From: an uncultured Eubacterium sp.
GTDB lineage: Bacteria; Bacillota; Clostridia; Lachnospirales; Lachnospiraceae
Direction of reading: 5' to 3'
Length of the DNA stretch: 5,013 nucleotides
Assembly: GCA_902475415.1 (NCBI GenBank)
Contig: CABRZK010000189.1
Location: 1-5,013, forward strand
The notes under the pieces are model-generated. The model was given only the letters and a program-made list of their open reading frames with translations, did not search any database and was not told the DNA's origin. This document shows positions 1 through 5,013 of this stretch, piece after piece. How positions within the stretch are numbered: the first letter of the stretch is position 1; each line of letters starts with the position of its first letter. The position numbers and the translations under genes are program-made.

Positions 1-78
1 AACAGGCGGCGCAGCGCAGATAGAAAATCGTCCGTGCCTGCATGGATTTATGATTCCATCTTTGGCGTTATCACCTAA
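1..78 (+). other. Possible 3' end of a truncated plus-strand gene
   Basis: Two plus-strand frames are open from the window edge. Frame 1 reads to a TAA at 76-78 and ends in PAWIYDSIFGVIT. Frame 2 stays open to a TGA at 88-90 and ends in LALSPKQKV. Frame 3 stops at once. I recognise neither tail. If frame 1 is real, its stop overlaps the stop of the convergent minus-strand oxidoreductase by two bases, a compact tail-to-tail arrangement. Equally, this could be noncoding DNA. A short inverted repeat (ATGGA at 43-47, TCCAT at 56-60) lies here but lacks a T-run, so I do not call it a terminator. Confidence 0.25.
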
Positions 79-1127
79 ACAGAAAGTTTGATGGTCCGAT
101 CTTCCTGACTGGACTGAAAGCTTGCCAGCACGGCCCGCAGGGCATTGACTGACATAGCGTCCGCTGCATTGGTCCACTCTCCGGATTCCAGTTCGCGGAT
201 AAATTCACGGATGACACCGGATTCACGCTGATTCGTATTGGTCATCATCATATCCAGATCATAATAAATCTTGTCCCCACGATCCGTACTGATCTGAATC
301 GTGTGCTCACTGTTATCGTAAATACGCATCAGTCCTTTTGTTCCGAATATAACGGTGGAGTTGTCTTCTTCCCCATAGTCTGTCCAGCTGACTGTCATCG
401 TTCCGAATACGCCACTTTCCATTTTGAAAATGCAGATAGCATTGTCTTCCAGTTCAATCATATTCCCTTCCGCATCTTTTTTGTCCAGTGTCATGACTTT
501 TGCTGTCACTTCTGTAATTTTATCTCCCAATAAATACTGGATCAGATCTGTTTTATGAATTCCCAGATCTGCCATGGCTCCCATGGATGCAATTTTTTTA
601 TCAAAAAACCAGATTGGTCCGGACATTTTTTCGGTACCATCGGTTGCCAGCCATTTTTCCGGACCTCCATGACAGAATGTGGTCTTAAAGGTCAGTGGTT
701 TTCCGATCAGTCCCTGTTCAATCAGTTCTTTGGCACGGATATGTCCTGTGTTAAATCGCTGGTTCTGGCCGATCATGAGAAAGCAGTGATGCTCCTTTGC
801 GGTCTGCAGCATTTCTTCACACTCTTCGATAGATGTTGCCATTGGCTTTTCACACAATACATGTTTTCCTGCTTTCATGGCACGTATACTCACTTCAGCA
901 TGCATGTTATTTGCCACACAGACACTGACGGCATCGATGCTTTCATCTGCCAGCATTTCGTCAATAGAACAAAATACTTTTCCGCCATATTTATCTGCCA
1001 GCGCCTGCGCACGCATAATTTTCGCATCATAATATCCCACAATTTCCACATGCATGTTAGACGCATATTCCGGCACATGTCTTCTCTGTGCAATTCGTCC
1101 ACATCCTATTACCCCTACTTTAATCAT
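75..1127 (-). CDS. Gfo/Idh/MocA family NAD(P)-dependent oxidoreductase
   Basis: A cytoplasmic dehydrogenase of 350 aa, the usual family length. The N-terminal Rossmann fold (about residues 1-120) opens with VGVIGCGRIAQ, whose GxGxxA loop (residues 8-13) binds the dinucleotide. The family signature EKP is at 93-95, with Lys94 the expected catalytic lysine. The C-terminal substrate domain contains GAMADLGIHKTD (183-194), whose Asp187 and His191 match the Asp/His pair of inositol-dehydrogenase-type members. All expected catalytic residues are therefore present. The family oxidises or reduces sugars, cyclitols and sugar derivatives; the exact substrate cannot be read from the sequence. An in-frame ATG at 1199 would add 24 residues, but it lacks a ribosome binding site, whereas the ATG at 1127 follows AAAAGGAG and directly begins the Rossmann strand. 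The gene stands alone on this strand, divergent from the SnoaL-like gene, and no sugar transporter or kinase is adjacent. Confidence 0.93.
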   Translation of the reverse strand: MIKVGVIGCGRIAQRRHVPEYASNMHVEIVGYYDAKIMRAQALADKYGGKVFCSIDEMLADESIDAVSVCVANNMHAEVSIRAMKAGKHVLCEKPMATSIEECEEMLQTAKEHHCFLMIGQNQRFNTGHIRAKELIEQGLIGKPLTFKTTFCHGGPEKWLATDGTEKMSGPIWFFDKKIASMGAMADLGIHKTDLIQYLLGDKITEVTAKVMTLDKKDAEGNMIELEDNAICIFKMESGVFGTMTVSWTDYGEEDNSTVIFGTKGLMRIYDNSEHTIQISTDRGDKIYYDLDMMMTNTNQRESGVIREFIRELESGEWTNAADAMSVNALRAVLASFQSSQEDRTIKLSV

Positions 1128-1137
1128 ATGTTTTACG

Positions 1138-1145
1138 CTCCTTTT
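1138..1145 (-). promoter_or_regulatory. Ribosome binding site fixing the oxidoreductase start
   Basis: On the minus strand AAAAGGAG lies 10 nt before the ATG at 1127-1125. It decides between this start and the upstream in-frame ATG at 1199, which has no purine-rich site before it. Confidence 0.75.
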
Positions 1146-1270
1146 CACATTTTTCAAAAATACTACAGCATTCTTTTTCACAATTTGTGCATCATGCAAT
1201 GCAAGTTTTCTGCACCTCTCTGCAAATCTGCTTTACAGATATTTTACAACCGCCTGGGGATGCACTGATA

Positions 1271-1305
1271 GGACAATTGCATCCTTAATATGGACAAAAC
1301 GCATC
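1271..1305. repeat. Pair of imperfect direct repeats (GGACAA-n-GCATC)
   Basis: GGACAATTGCATC (1271-1283) and GGACAAAACGCATC (1292-1305) are near-copies whose starts lie 21 bp apart, about two helical turns. Their position in a divergent promoter region makes an operator pair possible. Only two copies are present and they differ by an insertion, so chance is not excluded. Confidence 0.4.
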
Positions 1306-1336
1306 TTCCACTGCATACAATATTTTTGTTTCGACA

Positions 1337-1380
1337 TTTGTTGAAAACAGGAGTCTGTTTTTCCAGCCTTTTTCAACAAA
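1337..1380. repeat. Perfect 11-bp inverted repeat with nested hairpin
   Basis: TTTGTTGAAAA (1337-1347) is exactly complementary to TTTTCAACAAA (1370-1380). Nested inside is a 7-bp stem, AAAACAG (1344-1350) and CTGTTTT (1355-1361), with loop GAGT. The two stems share the AAAA at 1344-1347, so they cannot both form fully. The element ends 6 bp before the proposed -35 box of the SnoaL-like gene. A regulator-binding operator is one reading; a weak terminator is less likely because the stems are AT-rich. Confidence 0.6.
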
Positions 1381-1386
1381 CAAATC

Positions 1387-1415
1387 TTTTCATTTTCTGT
1401 GTTTTCCAGTATGAT
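1387..1415 (+). promoter_or_regulatory. Putative sigma-A promoter of the SnoaL-like gene
   Basis: TTTTCA (1387-1392, four of six matches to TTGACA) and TATGAT (1410-1415, five of six to TATAAT) are separated by 17 bp. Transcription would begin near 1422, giving a leader of about 30 nt that contains the ribosome binding site. This also places the upstream in-frame ATG at 1399 outside the transcript. Confidence 0.5.
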
Positions 1416-1452
1416 AGTTTTATCAAAAATAATGGTAAAAAGAGGTAAGGTT

Positions 1453-1788
1453 ATGTCAAACAAAGAACTGGTATTAAAATTTTACGAAGAGGATTCTTAT
1501 ATGAAAGATGACTATATTCAGCACAATCCGACCGCACCAAGTGGGAAAGAAGGATTTATTGAATTTACAAAATTTTTCTTTGCAATGAAACCTCATATGG
1601 ATATTATCCATATCGGTGAGGATGGAGACATGGTATATGTATTCTTCAAATGTACACTGGAAAATGGTGCCATCAACAAAGTATGCGATATCTACCGTAT
1701 CGAAGACGGCAAACTCGCAGAGCACTGGGATGTAGTAGAGCACAATGTACAGGACATCGTACCGGTGCACGATAATGGTTTATTCTAA
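1453..1788 (+). CDS. SnoaL-like / NTF2-fold family protein, short form
   Basis: A 111-aa soluble protein of the SnoaL-like, NTF2-fold group annotated as predicted aldol-condensation-type enzymes (COG4922-like). Hallmarks are YIQHNP (21-26), GKEGFIEF (31-38), the core strand motif DIYRIEDGKLAEHWDV (79-94) and the C-terminal DNGLF (107-111). Biochemical function is unknown for most members, and no substrate can be inferred here. The ATG at 1453 follows AGAGGTAAGG at good spacing; an in-frame ATG at 1399 lies within the promoter and is not used. Relatives as I remember them have roughly ten or more extra residues between the first helix (KELVLKFYEE) and the segment before YIQHNP. Here the two are almost fused, which suggests a small in-frame deletion. 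The gene is monocistronic and ends before a strong terminator. Confidence 0.85.
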   Translation: MSNKELVLKFYEEDSYMKDDYIQHNPTAPSGKEGFIEFTKFFFAMKPHMDIIHIGEDGDMVYVFFKCTLENGAINKVCDIYRIEDGKLAEHWDVVEHNVQDIVPVHDNGLF

Positions 1789-1850
1789 TCCACACGCTTC
1801 AACAAACAAAAGTGCGTTATCACATTCTAGTACAACGTTTCTTAAATAAC

Positions 1851-1896
1851 ATACCGGTTCAGTTTTCCTTCATGGACACCTGAACCGGTATTTTTT
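1851..1896 (+). terminator. Intrinsic terminator between convergent genes
   Basis: A perfect 12-bp stem, ATACCGGTTCAG (1851-1862) and CTGAACCGGTAT (1880-1891), encloses a 17-nt loop and runs into six T residues (1891-1896). It lies 62 nt after the stop of the SnoaL-like gene and is a strong rho-independent terminator for the plus strand. On the minus strand the stem is followed by the weaker GTTATTTA, so it may also stop transcription of the MATE gene. I see nothing coding between 1789 and 1850. Confidence 0.9.
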
Positions 1897-1913
1897 ATGG
1901 TATCTGTACTTCC

Positions 1914-1931
1914 GAAATGCTCCCGCATTCC
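1914..1931 (-). other. Small hairpin in the MATE 3' untranslated region
   Basis: On the minus strand GGAATGC and GCATTTC pair (7 bp including one G-T wobble) around a GGGA tetraloop of GNRA type, 34 nt after the MATE stop codon. There is no T-run after it, so it is not a terminator alone. It may be an mRNA 3'-end structure or chance. Confidence 0.3.
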
Positions 1932-1965
1932 TGCTGTAATCTGTATATCGCACACAGTCTGCCTT

Positions 1966-3288
1966 TTATCCTGTTTTTTCCATGGTTCGCTTGGTAAACT
2001 GACGGTAAAAAAGATAGCCCGCCAGCGTTGTAATGGAATCTGTCACCGGAAACGTCAGCCAGAAGTAATTCAGACCAAATCTGGAAAACAGGTAGCCAAG
2101 CGGAATAAATAAGAATACCGTTCGGATAATGGTCAGAATTGAACTTTTCATCGCATAGCCTAACGCCTGGAAAAATACCGGAAAGGTCAGGGAACTTACC
2201 AGTGGCACAAAACTGATGCCAATGATACGAAAAGCCACCGCTCCGATGCTGATTACTTTCGGATCATGGGAAAAGACATGTAACATCGGTCCCGGAATGG
2301 TTTCAAATAAAATTACACCGATCATCATCAGGGCAATGCCAAATATAATGGCCGTCTTCAGTGTCTTTTTGCATCGCTCGTATTTGCCGGCGGCAAAATT
2401 GTAACTTACCACCGGAACGATGCAGGTCTGCATGGCTCCCAGCGGAATAAAGAAAAACGCCTGCCATTTGTAATAGAGTCCAAGAACGGTAACAGCCTGA
2501 TCCGAAAACGTCGCCAGAATCAGATTCAGACCAAATATGTAAAACGTGTAGGCCGACTGCATCAGAATGTTTGGGATACCCAGTTTGTAAATTCGTTTGA
2601 TCTGATGCGGAAATACGATAAGCTGCGGAATTTTCCGACATCCGCCTTTCATAACGATCAGTGCCGCCGCAATCTGTCCCACCACTGTTGCTGTGGCAGC
2701 TCCGCCAATTCCCATTTTCGGTAAACCACATAAGCCAAAGATCAGAAACGGATCCAGCACAATATTGACCATGGCTCCGATAATCTGTGCGATCATCGGT
2801 GTCCGCATATTGCCTTCCGCCTGATGCACCTTTGTCCAGACACTTTCCAGAAACAGTCCGATACTGAGCACACAGACGATTCTTCCATACTGAACCACCA
2901 TGGCTATGACTTCTTCCGAGGAAGTATTCATCCGTGCATACGCCGGCATCAGCGCAAAGCAGGCTATGGCAAAAATTGCCCACATCAGGACAGCCAGCGG
3001 CGTGCCGATTCCTGCCGTCTCGTCGGATCTTCTCTTTTTCCCGATGCCAAGGTTATATGCCATCTCCGTATTGATTCCGACACCGGTTCCAACCGCCAGC
3101 GCGATCATCAGCAACTGAATCGGATAAATAATGGAAAGTGCCGTCAGTCCGCTCTCGGAATAGCGGCCGACAAAGAAACTGTCCACCACATTATATAACG
3201 CCTGTATCAGCTGAGCCAGCATCACAGGCGGTGCCATTTTTAATAGTATTTTTGAGATTTTTTCTGTTCCAAAAAAATCGTTGTCCAA
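1966..3288 (-). CDS. MATE family multidrug/cation efflux transporter
   Basis: A 440-aa inner-membrane antiporter of the MATE family, which exports drugs or metabolites in exchange for Na+ or H+. Length is typical and about twelve hydrophobic segments are visible, roughly at 14-38, 48-70, 92-115, 127-148, 162-185, 192-213, 235-258, 265-290, 311-331, 350-372, 383-402 and 407-427. Family features include ALYNVVDSFFVGR (30-42), AEGNMRTPMI (157-166) with NIVLDPFLIFG (175-185), and MGIGGAATATVVGQ (192-205). It most resembles the MepA/DinF-like branch; substrate is unknown. The start is TTG: GTEKISKILLKMAPP is the conserved MATE N-terminus, and GGAGGGG precedes the TTG at ideal spacing. The next internal Met (residue 18) would remove part of that conserved region. 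It lies 133 bp downstream of spoVAC, with its own candidate promoter, and ends facing the terminator at 1851-1896. Confidence 0.95.
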   Translation of the reverse strand: MDNDFFGTEKISKILLKMAPPVMLAQLIQALYNVVDSFFVGRYSESGLTALSIIYPIQLLMIALAVGTGVGINTEMAYNLGIGKKRRSDETAGIGTPLAVLMWAIFAIACFALMPAYARMNTSSEEVIAMVVQYGRIVCVLSIGLFLESVWTKVHQAEGNMRTPMIAQIIGAMVNIVLDPFLIFGLCGLPKMGIGGAATATVVGQIAAALIVMKGGCRKIPQLIVFPHQIKRIYKLGIPNILMQSAYTFYIFGLNLILATFSDQAVTVLGLYYKWQAFFFIPLGAMQTCIVPVVSYNFAAGKYERCKKTLKTAIIFGIALMMIGVILFETIPGPMLHVFSHDPKVISIGAVAFRIIGISFVPLVSSLTFPVFFQALGYAMKSSILTIIRTVFLFIPLGYLFSRFGLNYFWLTFPVTDSITTLAGYLFYRQFTKRTMEKTG

Positions 3289-3293
3289 GTTAT

Positions 3294-3300
3294 CCCCTCC
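3294..3300 (-). promoter_or_regulatory. Strong ribosome binding site supporting a TTG start
   Basis: GGAGGGG on the minus strand, with its GGAGG core 7 nt before the TTG at 3288-3286. The strength of the site together with conserved residues immediately after the TTG supports this rare start codon for the MATE gene. Confidence 0.8.
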
Positions 3301-3356
3301 AAATCAAAAAACAATATGGATGCCATTTAACACACGAAAGCATCTCGTTCTCTTCT

Positions 3357-3384
3357 ATTTTACATGAGTTCCAACATAAAGCAA
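3357..3384 (-). promoter_or_regulatory. Putative promoter of the MATE gene
   Basis: On the minus strand TTGCTT (3384-3379, three of six matches) and TAAAAT (3362-3357, five of six) are 16 bp apart. This gives a leader of about 60 nt before the TTG start. The -35 box is one arm of a 6-bp inverted repeat (AAGCAA 3379-3384, TTGCTT 3389-3394). No clear terminator separates spoVAC from this point, so read-through is possible. Confidence 0.4.
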
Positions 3385-3421
3385 CCTTTTGCTTCTTGTC
3401 CTTTCTTCATAATTAATATTT

Positions 3422-3970
3422 TTACTTCCATATCCAATAGATCAGTCCAAGCAGCCAGCTTGTAAAAATTCCATACAAAATCACCGGACCACCTATCGAA
3501 AAAATCTGGCTTCCGATTCCAAACACCTGGCCTTCTTTTTTAAATTCAATCGCAGGGGCAGCCACACCGTTGGCAAACCCGGTAATCGGTACCAGTGCAC
3601 CGGCTCCGCCAAATTTTGCAATGGTCGGGTAGATATTCAGCCCGGTGAGAATGACGCTGAGTAAAACAAGAAGGATGCTGGTCCACTTTCCTGCCGTCTG
3701 CGTATTCATCCCCCTTGAAAGGCAGAAGTTTGTAATTGCCTGACCAATACAGCAAATGATCCCACCCACCAGAAATGCTTTGAGCATATTCAATGGCAGA
3801 CTGTATGTGGGCGTCACCTGGCTGACATAGGCATCGTACGCATTTTTCCGTGCTTCTTTTTCTTCCTCCGTTTTTGCATGCTCCTGTCTGGAAATATCCC
3901 GTATCAGTTCTTCTCTTGGCATATTTTTGTATTCTGATTTTGTTTTTTTCTCATTCTTTCTATCATTCAT
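3422..3970 (-). CDS. spoVAC: Stage V sporulation protein AC
   Basis: A 182-aa membrane protein of the SpoVA channel. In Bacillus SpoVAC is described as a mechanosensitive component in the forespore inner membrane, needed for dipicolinic acid movement. The first 60 or so residues are hydrophilic and highly charged (Lys/Glu/Arg-rich, likely cytosolic). Hydrophobic segments follow at about 62-82, 96-115, 120-141 and 155-180. The diagnostic stretch is FGGAGALVPITGFAN (120-134), followed by PAIEFKKEGQVFGIG (139-153); the latter separates SpoVAC from the related SpoVAE. The Bacillus subtilis protein is about 150 aa, so the N-terminus here is some 30 residues longer. The start has AAAGGAG 8 nt upstream. 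It follows spoVAB after a 252-bp gap; spoVAD, the usual next gene, is not present. Confidence 0.93.
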   Translation of the reverse strand: MNDRKNEKKTKSEYKNMPREELIRDISRQEHAKTEEEKEARKNAYDAYVSQVTPTYSLPLNMLKAFLVGGIICCIGQAITNFCLSRGMNTQTAGKWTSILLVLLSVILTGLNIYPTIAKFGGAGALVPITGFANGVAAPAIEFKKEGQVFGIGSQIFSIGGPVILYGIFTSWLLGLIYWIWK

Positions 3971-4222
3971 GACTTAAGCTCCTTTAACAGTCGATGTACG
4001 TTAAAAACATTCGATTCAAGTCGAACACATGTCGAACCTGGTGTGTAATTCCGGGCAACACAACATAACATCTTCTTCTAACATACAAGGTGATTTGTCA
4101 ATATCTGTTTGATCCAATCATACACATGATTTACAAATCCAATTCCATTCACATTTTCTTTGATAGATAATTTCTTATACGCTTTTTCAACTACTTTTTA
4201 TTTCCCTGTAAGCAATCCGTGA
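3971..4222. other. AT-rich gap between spoVAB and spoVAC
   Basis: A 252-bp gap where a tightly spaced operon would be expected. Near spoVAC it holds its ribosome binding site (AAAGGAG, 3979-3985) and a phased TCGA array. On the minus strand there is a perfect TTGACA (-35-like) around 4096-4101, but no -10 box lies 16-18 bp downstream. I looked for forespore sigma-G elements (gnATR, then CATnnTA) and found only partial matches such as TATGTTA and GATGTTA without a partner at 17-18 bp. A promoter specific to spoVAC is therefore possible but not shown. A direct repeat of GCAATCC (4212-4218, 4230-4236) spans the spoVAB stop. Confidence 0.55.
3991..4035. repeat. Helically phased TCGA motif array upstream of spoVAC
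   Basis: TCGA occurs at 3991, 4011, 4021 and 4032, with offsets of 20, 10 and 11 bp, close to whole turns of B-DNA. The last two are identical TCGAAC hexamers separated by ACATG. The array starts 20 bp before the spoVAC ATG. TCGA is its own reverse complement, so each copy could seat a dimeric protein on the same helix face. No known regulator is recognised. Confidence 0.5.
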
Positions 4223-4651
4223 TCAATGTGCAATCCACAGGAAATACACCAGTCCCCCAATGGTCTTTCCTGCTGCAAACGCGGTAATCAAAATACCAAG
4301 TCCCTGCTTTAAGCCAGCACGACGAAACAGTACCGGAAAGACATTCAGGACTTCTGCCAGCGCCACCGACAGACATCCCAGGAACAGGCCGGAAGCAAGA
4401 CCATATAAGACCAGGAACCAGGTTCCTACCTGAAATGGAATATCCGGAAAAATTGCCAGAACGCATCCGAAGATTCCGCCAAAGATCAGACCATTTTCCA
4501 GCACAGGAACATACGCCGCCACACTTGTTTTGCCTGCTATGCGCGGCACCATACCAAGGCTTGCAATCAGCGCAAATACTCCGGCTGCCACGCCAATGCC
4601 ACATAAAAATCCCAAAATTCCCAATATCACCTGATAGCCCAGCATTTCCAT
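4223..4651 (-). CDS. spoVAB: Stage V sporulation protein AB
   Basis: A 142-aa polytopic membrane protein of the SpoVA complex, which handles Ca2+-dipicolinic acid transport in the forespore inner membrane; SpoVAB's own biochemical role is poorly defined. Length is typical. Hydrophobic segments lie at about 5-32, 52-70, 74-98 and 117-139. The family signature is the stretch at 84-114: GLASGLFLGCLSVALAE, then VLNVFPVLFRRAGL. AAGKTIGGL (126-134) near the C-terminus also matches the family. Two starts are possible, ATG at 4651 or, two codons later, at 4645. The purine-rich GAGGGG ends only 3 nt before the first, so the second (140 aa) may be preferred; 4651 is kept as the longer form. It is separated by 144 bp from spoVAA and 252 bp from spoVAC. 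Confidence 0.92.
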   Translation of the reverse strand: MEMLGYQVILGILGFLCGIGVAAGVFALIASLGMVPRIAGKTSVAAYVPVLENGLIFGGIFGCVLAIFPDIPFQVGTWFLVLYGLASGLFLGCLSVALAEVLNVFPVLFRRAGLKQGLGILITAFAAGKTIGGLVYFLWIAH

Positions 4652-4795
4652 TTTCCCCTCGTTCCATCTGTAATTTACAGCTCAATTTCTGATCTTTTTA
4701 TGCATCCCCCTCACAAAACGTTTCTCACTATCAGGAATTAAAAACATTTTAGCTGATAATTTTCGCGTTCCATGATACATCGGAAAGACACTGTT
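4652..4795. other. Gap between spoVAA and spoVAB with inverted repeat
   Basis: This stretch of 144 bp contains no recognisable gene. It holds an inverted repeat, TATCAG (4729-4734) and CTGATA (4753-4758) with an 18-nt AT-rich loop, and the 8-bp palindrome AAACGTTT (4716-4723). Neither resembles a classical terminator. A seven-codon reading frame after GAGGGGG (ATG at 4702, minus strand) has its ribosome site too close and is probably not real. No convincing sigma-A or sigma-G promoter was found. Confidence 0.45.
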
Positions 4796-5013
4796 TTACA
4801 CATCATAATTTTTGCCTTTACGACTGCTTGTTTCGATATAAGTCGTATCCACATCCTGCTCATATTTGCGCATTGCCACCTGAATCGGCGTCGGATCATC
4901 CGTAATCTTTTTATGTCCCACATGGTTATAAAAGACCATGATTCCGATAGCCAGTCCGATACAGAAGCAGACTTCCAGTGCATTCACCCCCGTTGCCACC
5001 TGCCCCGTCACCC
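4796..5013 (-). CDS. spoVAA: Stage V sporulation protein AA, C-terminal part
   Basis: Only the last 71 codons are inside the window; the frame runs off the right edge, and the GTG at 5011 is an internal valine codon rather than a start. One membrane segment is visible (about residues 12-28 of the visible part, CFCIGLAIGIMVFYNH). It is followed by the characteristic C-terminal tail DDPTPIQVAMRKYEQDVD and a polar end with SSRKGK. This DPTP-V-MR-YE pattern and the position directly before spoVAB identify SpoVAA, about 200 aa in Bacillus. SpoVAA takes part in the forespore membrane machinery for Ca2+-dipicolinic acid. In Bacillus the operon is under sigma-G from a promoter upstream of spoVAA, which here would be outside the window. 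Confidence 0.88.
   Translation of the reverse strand, partial: VTGQVATGVNALEVCFCIGLAIGIMVFYNHVGHKKITDDPTPIQVAMRKYEQDVDTTYIETSSRKGKNYDV

Larger units (their letters stand above)
1128..1452. other. Divergent intergenic region between oxidoreductase and SnoaL-like gene
   Basis: This gene-free stretch of 325 bp separates two divergently transcribed genes, so it should carry promoters for both. A plausible plus-strand promoter is listed separately. I could not find a convincing sigma-A promoter for the oxidoreductase. The best minus-strand candidate pairs TTGTGA with TATTTT at a 15-nt spacing and is too weak to call. The region also holds direct and inverted repeats (listed separately), a small hairpin with ATCTG/CAGAT arms (1226-1240) and the near-palindrome TGCATCATGCA (1188-1198). 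The plus-strand reading frame from ATG 1399 and the open minus-strand frame at 1233-1463 show no recognisable protein. Confidence 0.7.

Noticed and set aside
555..1268. Long plus-strand open frame of 237 codons opposite the oxidoreductase
   Set aside because: It is antisense to a clearly recognised gene, rich in Cys, His and Phe, and has no recognisable domain or ribosome binding site.
1399..1452. N-terminal extension of the SnoaL-like protein from ATG 1399
   Set aside because: It would start upstream of or inside the -10 box, has no ribosome binding site, and the ATG at 1453 has a good one.
2303..2983. 226-codon minus-strand open frame inside the MATE gene
   Set aside because: It is an out-of-frame shadow of the MATE coding sequence with a composition unlike a real protein (Ser/Arg/Cys/Trp-rich).
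3379..3394. Hairpin AAGCAA-CCTT-TTGCTT as a spoVAC terminator
   Set aside because: The stem is only 6 bp, AT-rich, and followed by just three T residues on the minus strand. It also overlaps the candidate MATE promoter.
4022..4034. Possible LexA (SOS) box CGAACACATGTCG
   Set aside because: It lacks one T relative to CGAACNNNNGTTCG, and LexA half-site spacing is strict. The phased TCGA pattern explains the same bases.
4081..4197. A 39-codon open minus-strand frame in the spoVAB-spoVAC gap (contains GIGFVNHVYDWIKQI)
   Set aside because: The peptide looks protein-like, but there is no ATG. The only internal GTG codons lack a ribosome binding site, and an open stretch this short is not rare across six frames.
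4191..4685. 164-codon minus-strand frame overlapping spoVAB
   Set aside because: It is a frame-shifted shadow; the SpoVAB frame carries the recognisable family motifs and hydrophobic segments.

Overview
This window looks like chromosomal DNA from a spore-forming, low-to-moderate GC Firmicute, most likely a Clostridia member and plausibly a Lachnospiraceae-type gut anaerobe. The grounds are a cluster of spoVA sporulation genes, strong AGGAGG-like ribosome binding sites, AT-rich intergenic DNA, and the character of the MATE and Gfo/Idh/MocA proteins. The family-level placement is inference; no rRNA or other marker is present.

Layout. (1) Positions 1-78 are the edge of something cut off by the window, possibly the 3' end of a plus-strand gene. 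(2) 75-1127 (minus) encodes a 350-aa Gfo/Idh/MocA NAD(P)-dependent sugar or cyclitol dehydrogenase. (3) 1128-1452 is a divergent intergenic region holding an 11-bp inverted repeat, a pair of imperfect direct repeats and a sigma-A-like plus-strand promoter. (4) 1453-1788 (plus) is a small SnoaL-like/NTF2-fold protein with an unusually short N-terminal region. A strong intrinsic terminator follows at 1851-1896, between convergent genes. (5) 1966-3288 (minus) is a complete MATE-family efflux transporter using a TTG start. (6) 3422-5013 (minus) holds three consecutive spoVA genes, in transcription order spoVAA (C-terminal part only), spoVAB and spoVAC.

The spoVA proteins are membrane components of the machinery that moves Ca2+-dipicolinic acid into the developing forespore and out again on germination. 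Gene order AA-AB-AC matches the start of the classical operon. However, the genes are separated by 144 and 252 bp rather than being tightly packed, and the MATE gene follows spoVAC where spoVAD and spoVAE would be expected. The 252-bp gap carries a helically phased set of TCGA motifs just upstream of spoVAC. The oxidoreductase, SnoaL-like protein and MATE pump appear to be separate transcription units with no evident link to the spoVA genes.

I see no mobile element, CRISPR array, tRNA, rRNA or clearly novel multi-gene system. The most interesting items are the spoVA arrangement, the TCGA array and the shortened SnoaL-like protein.
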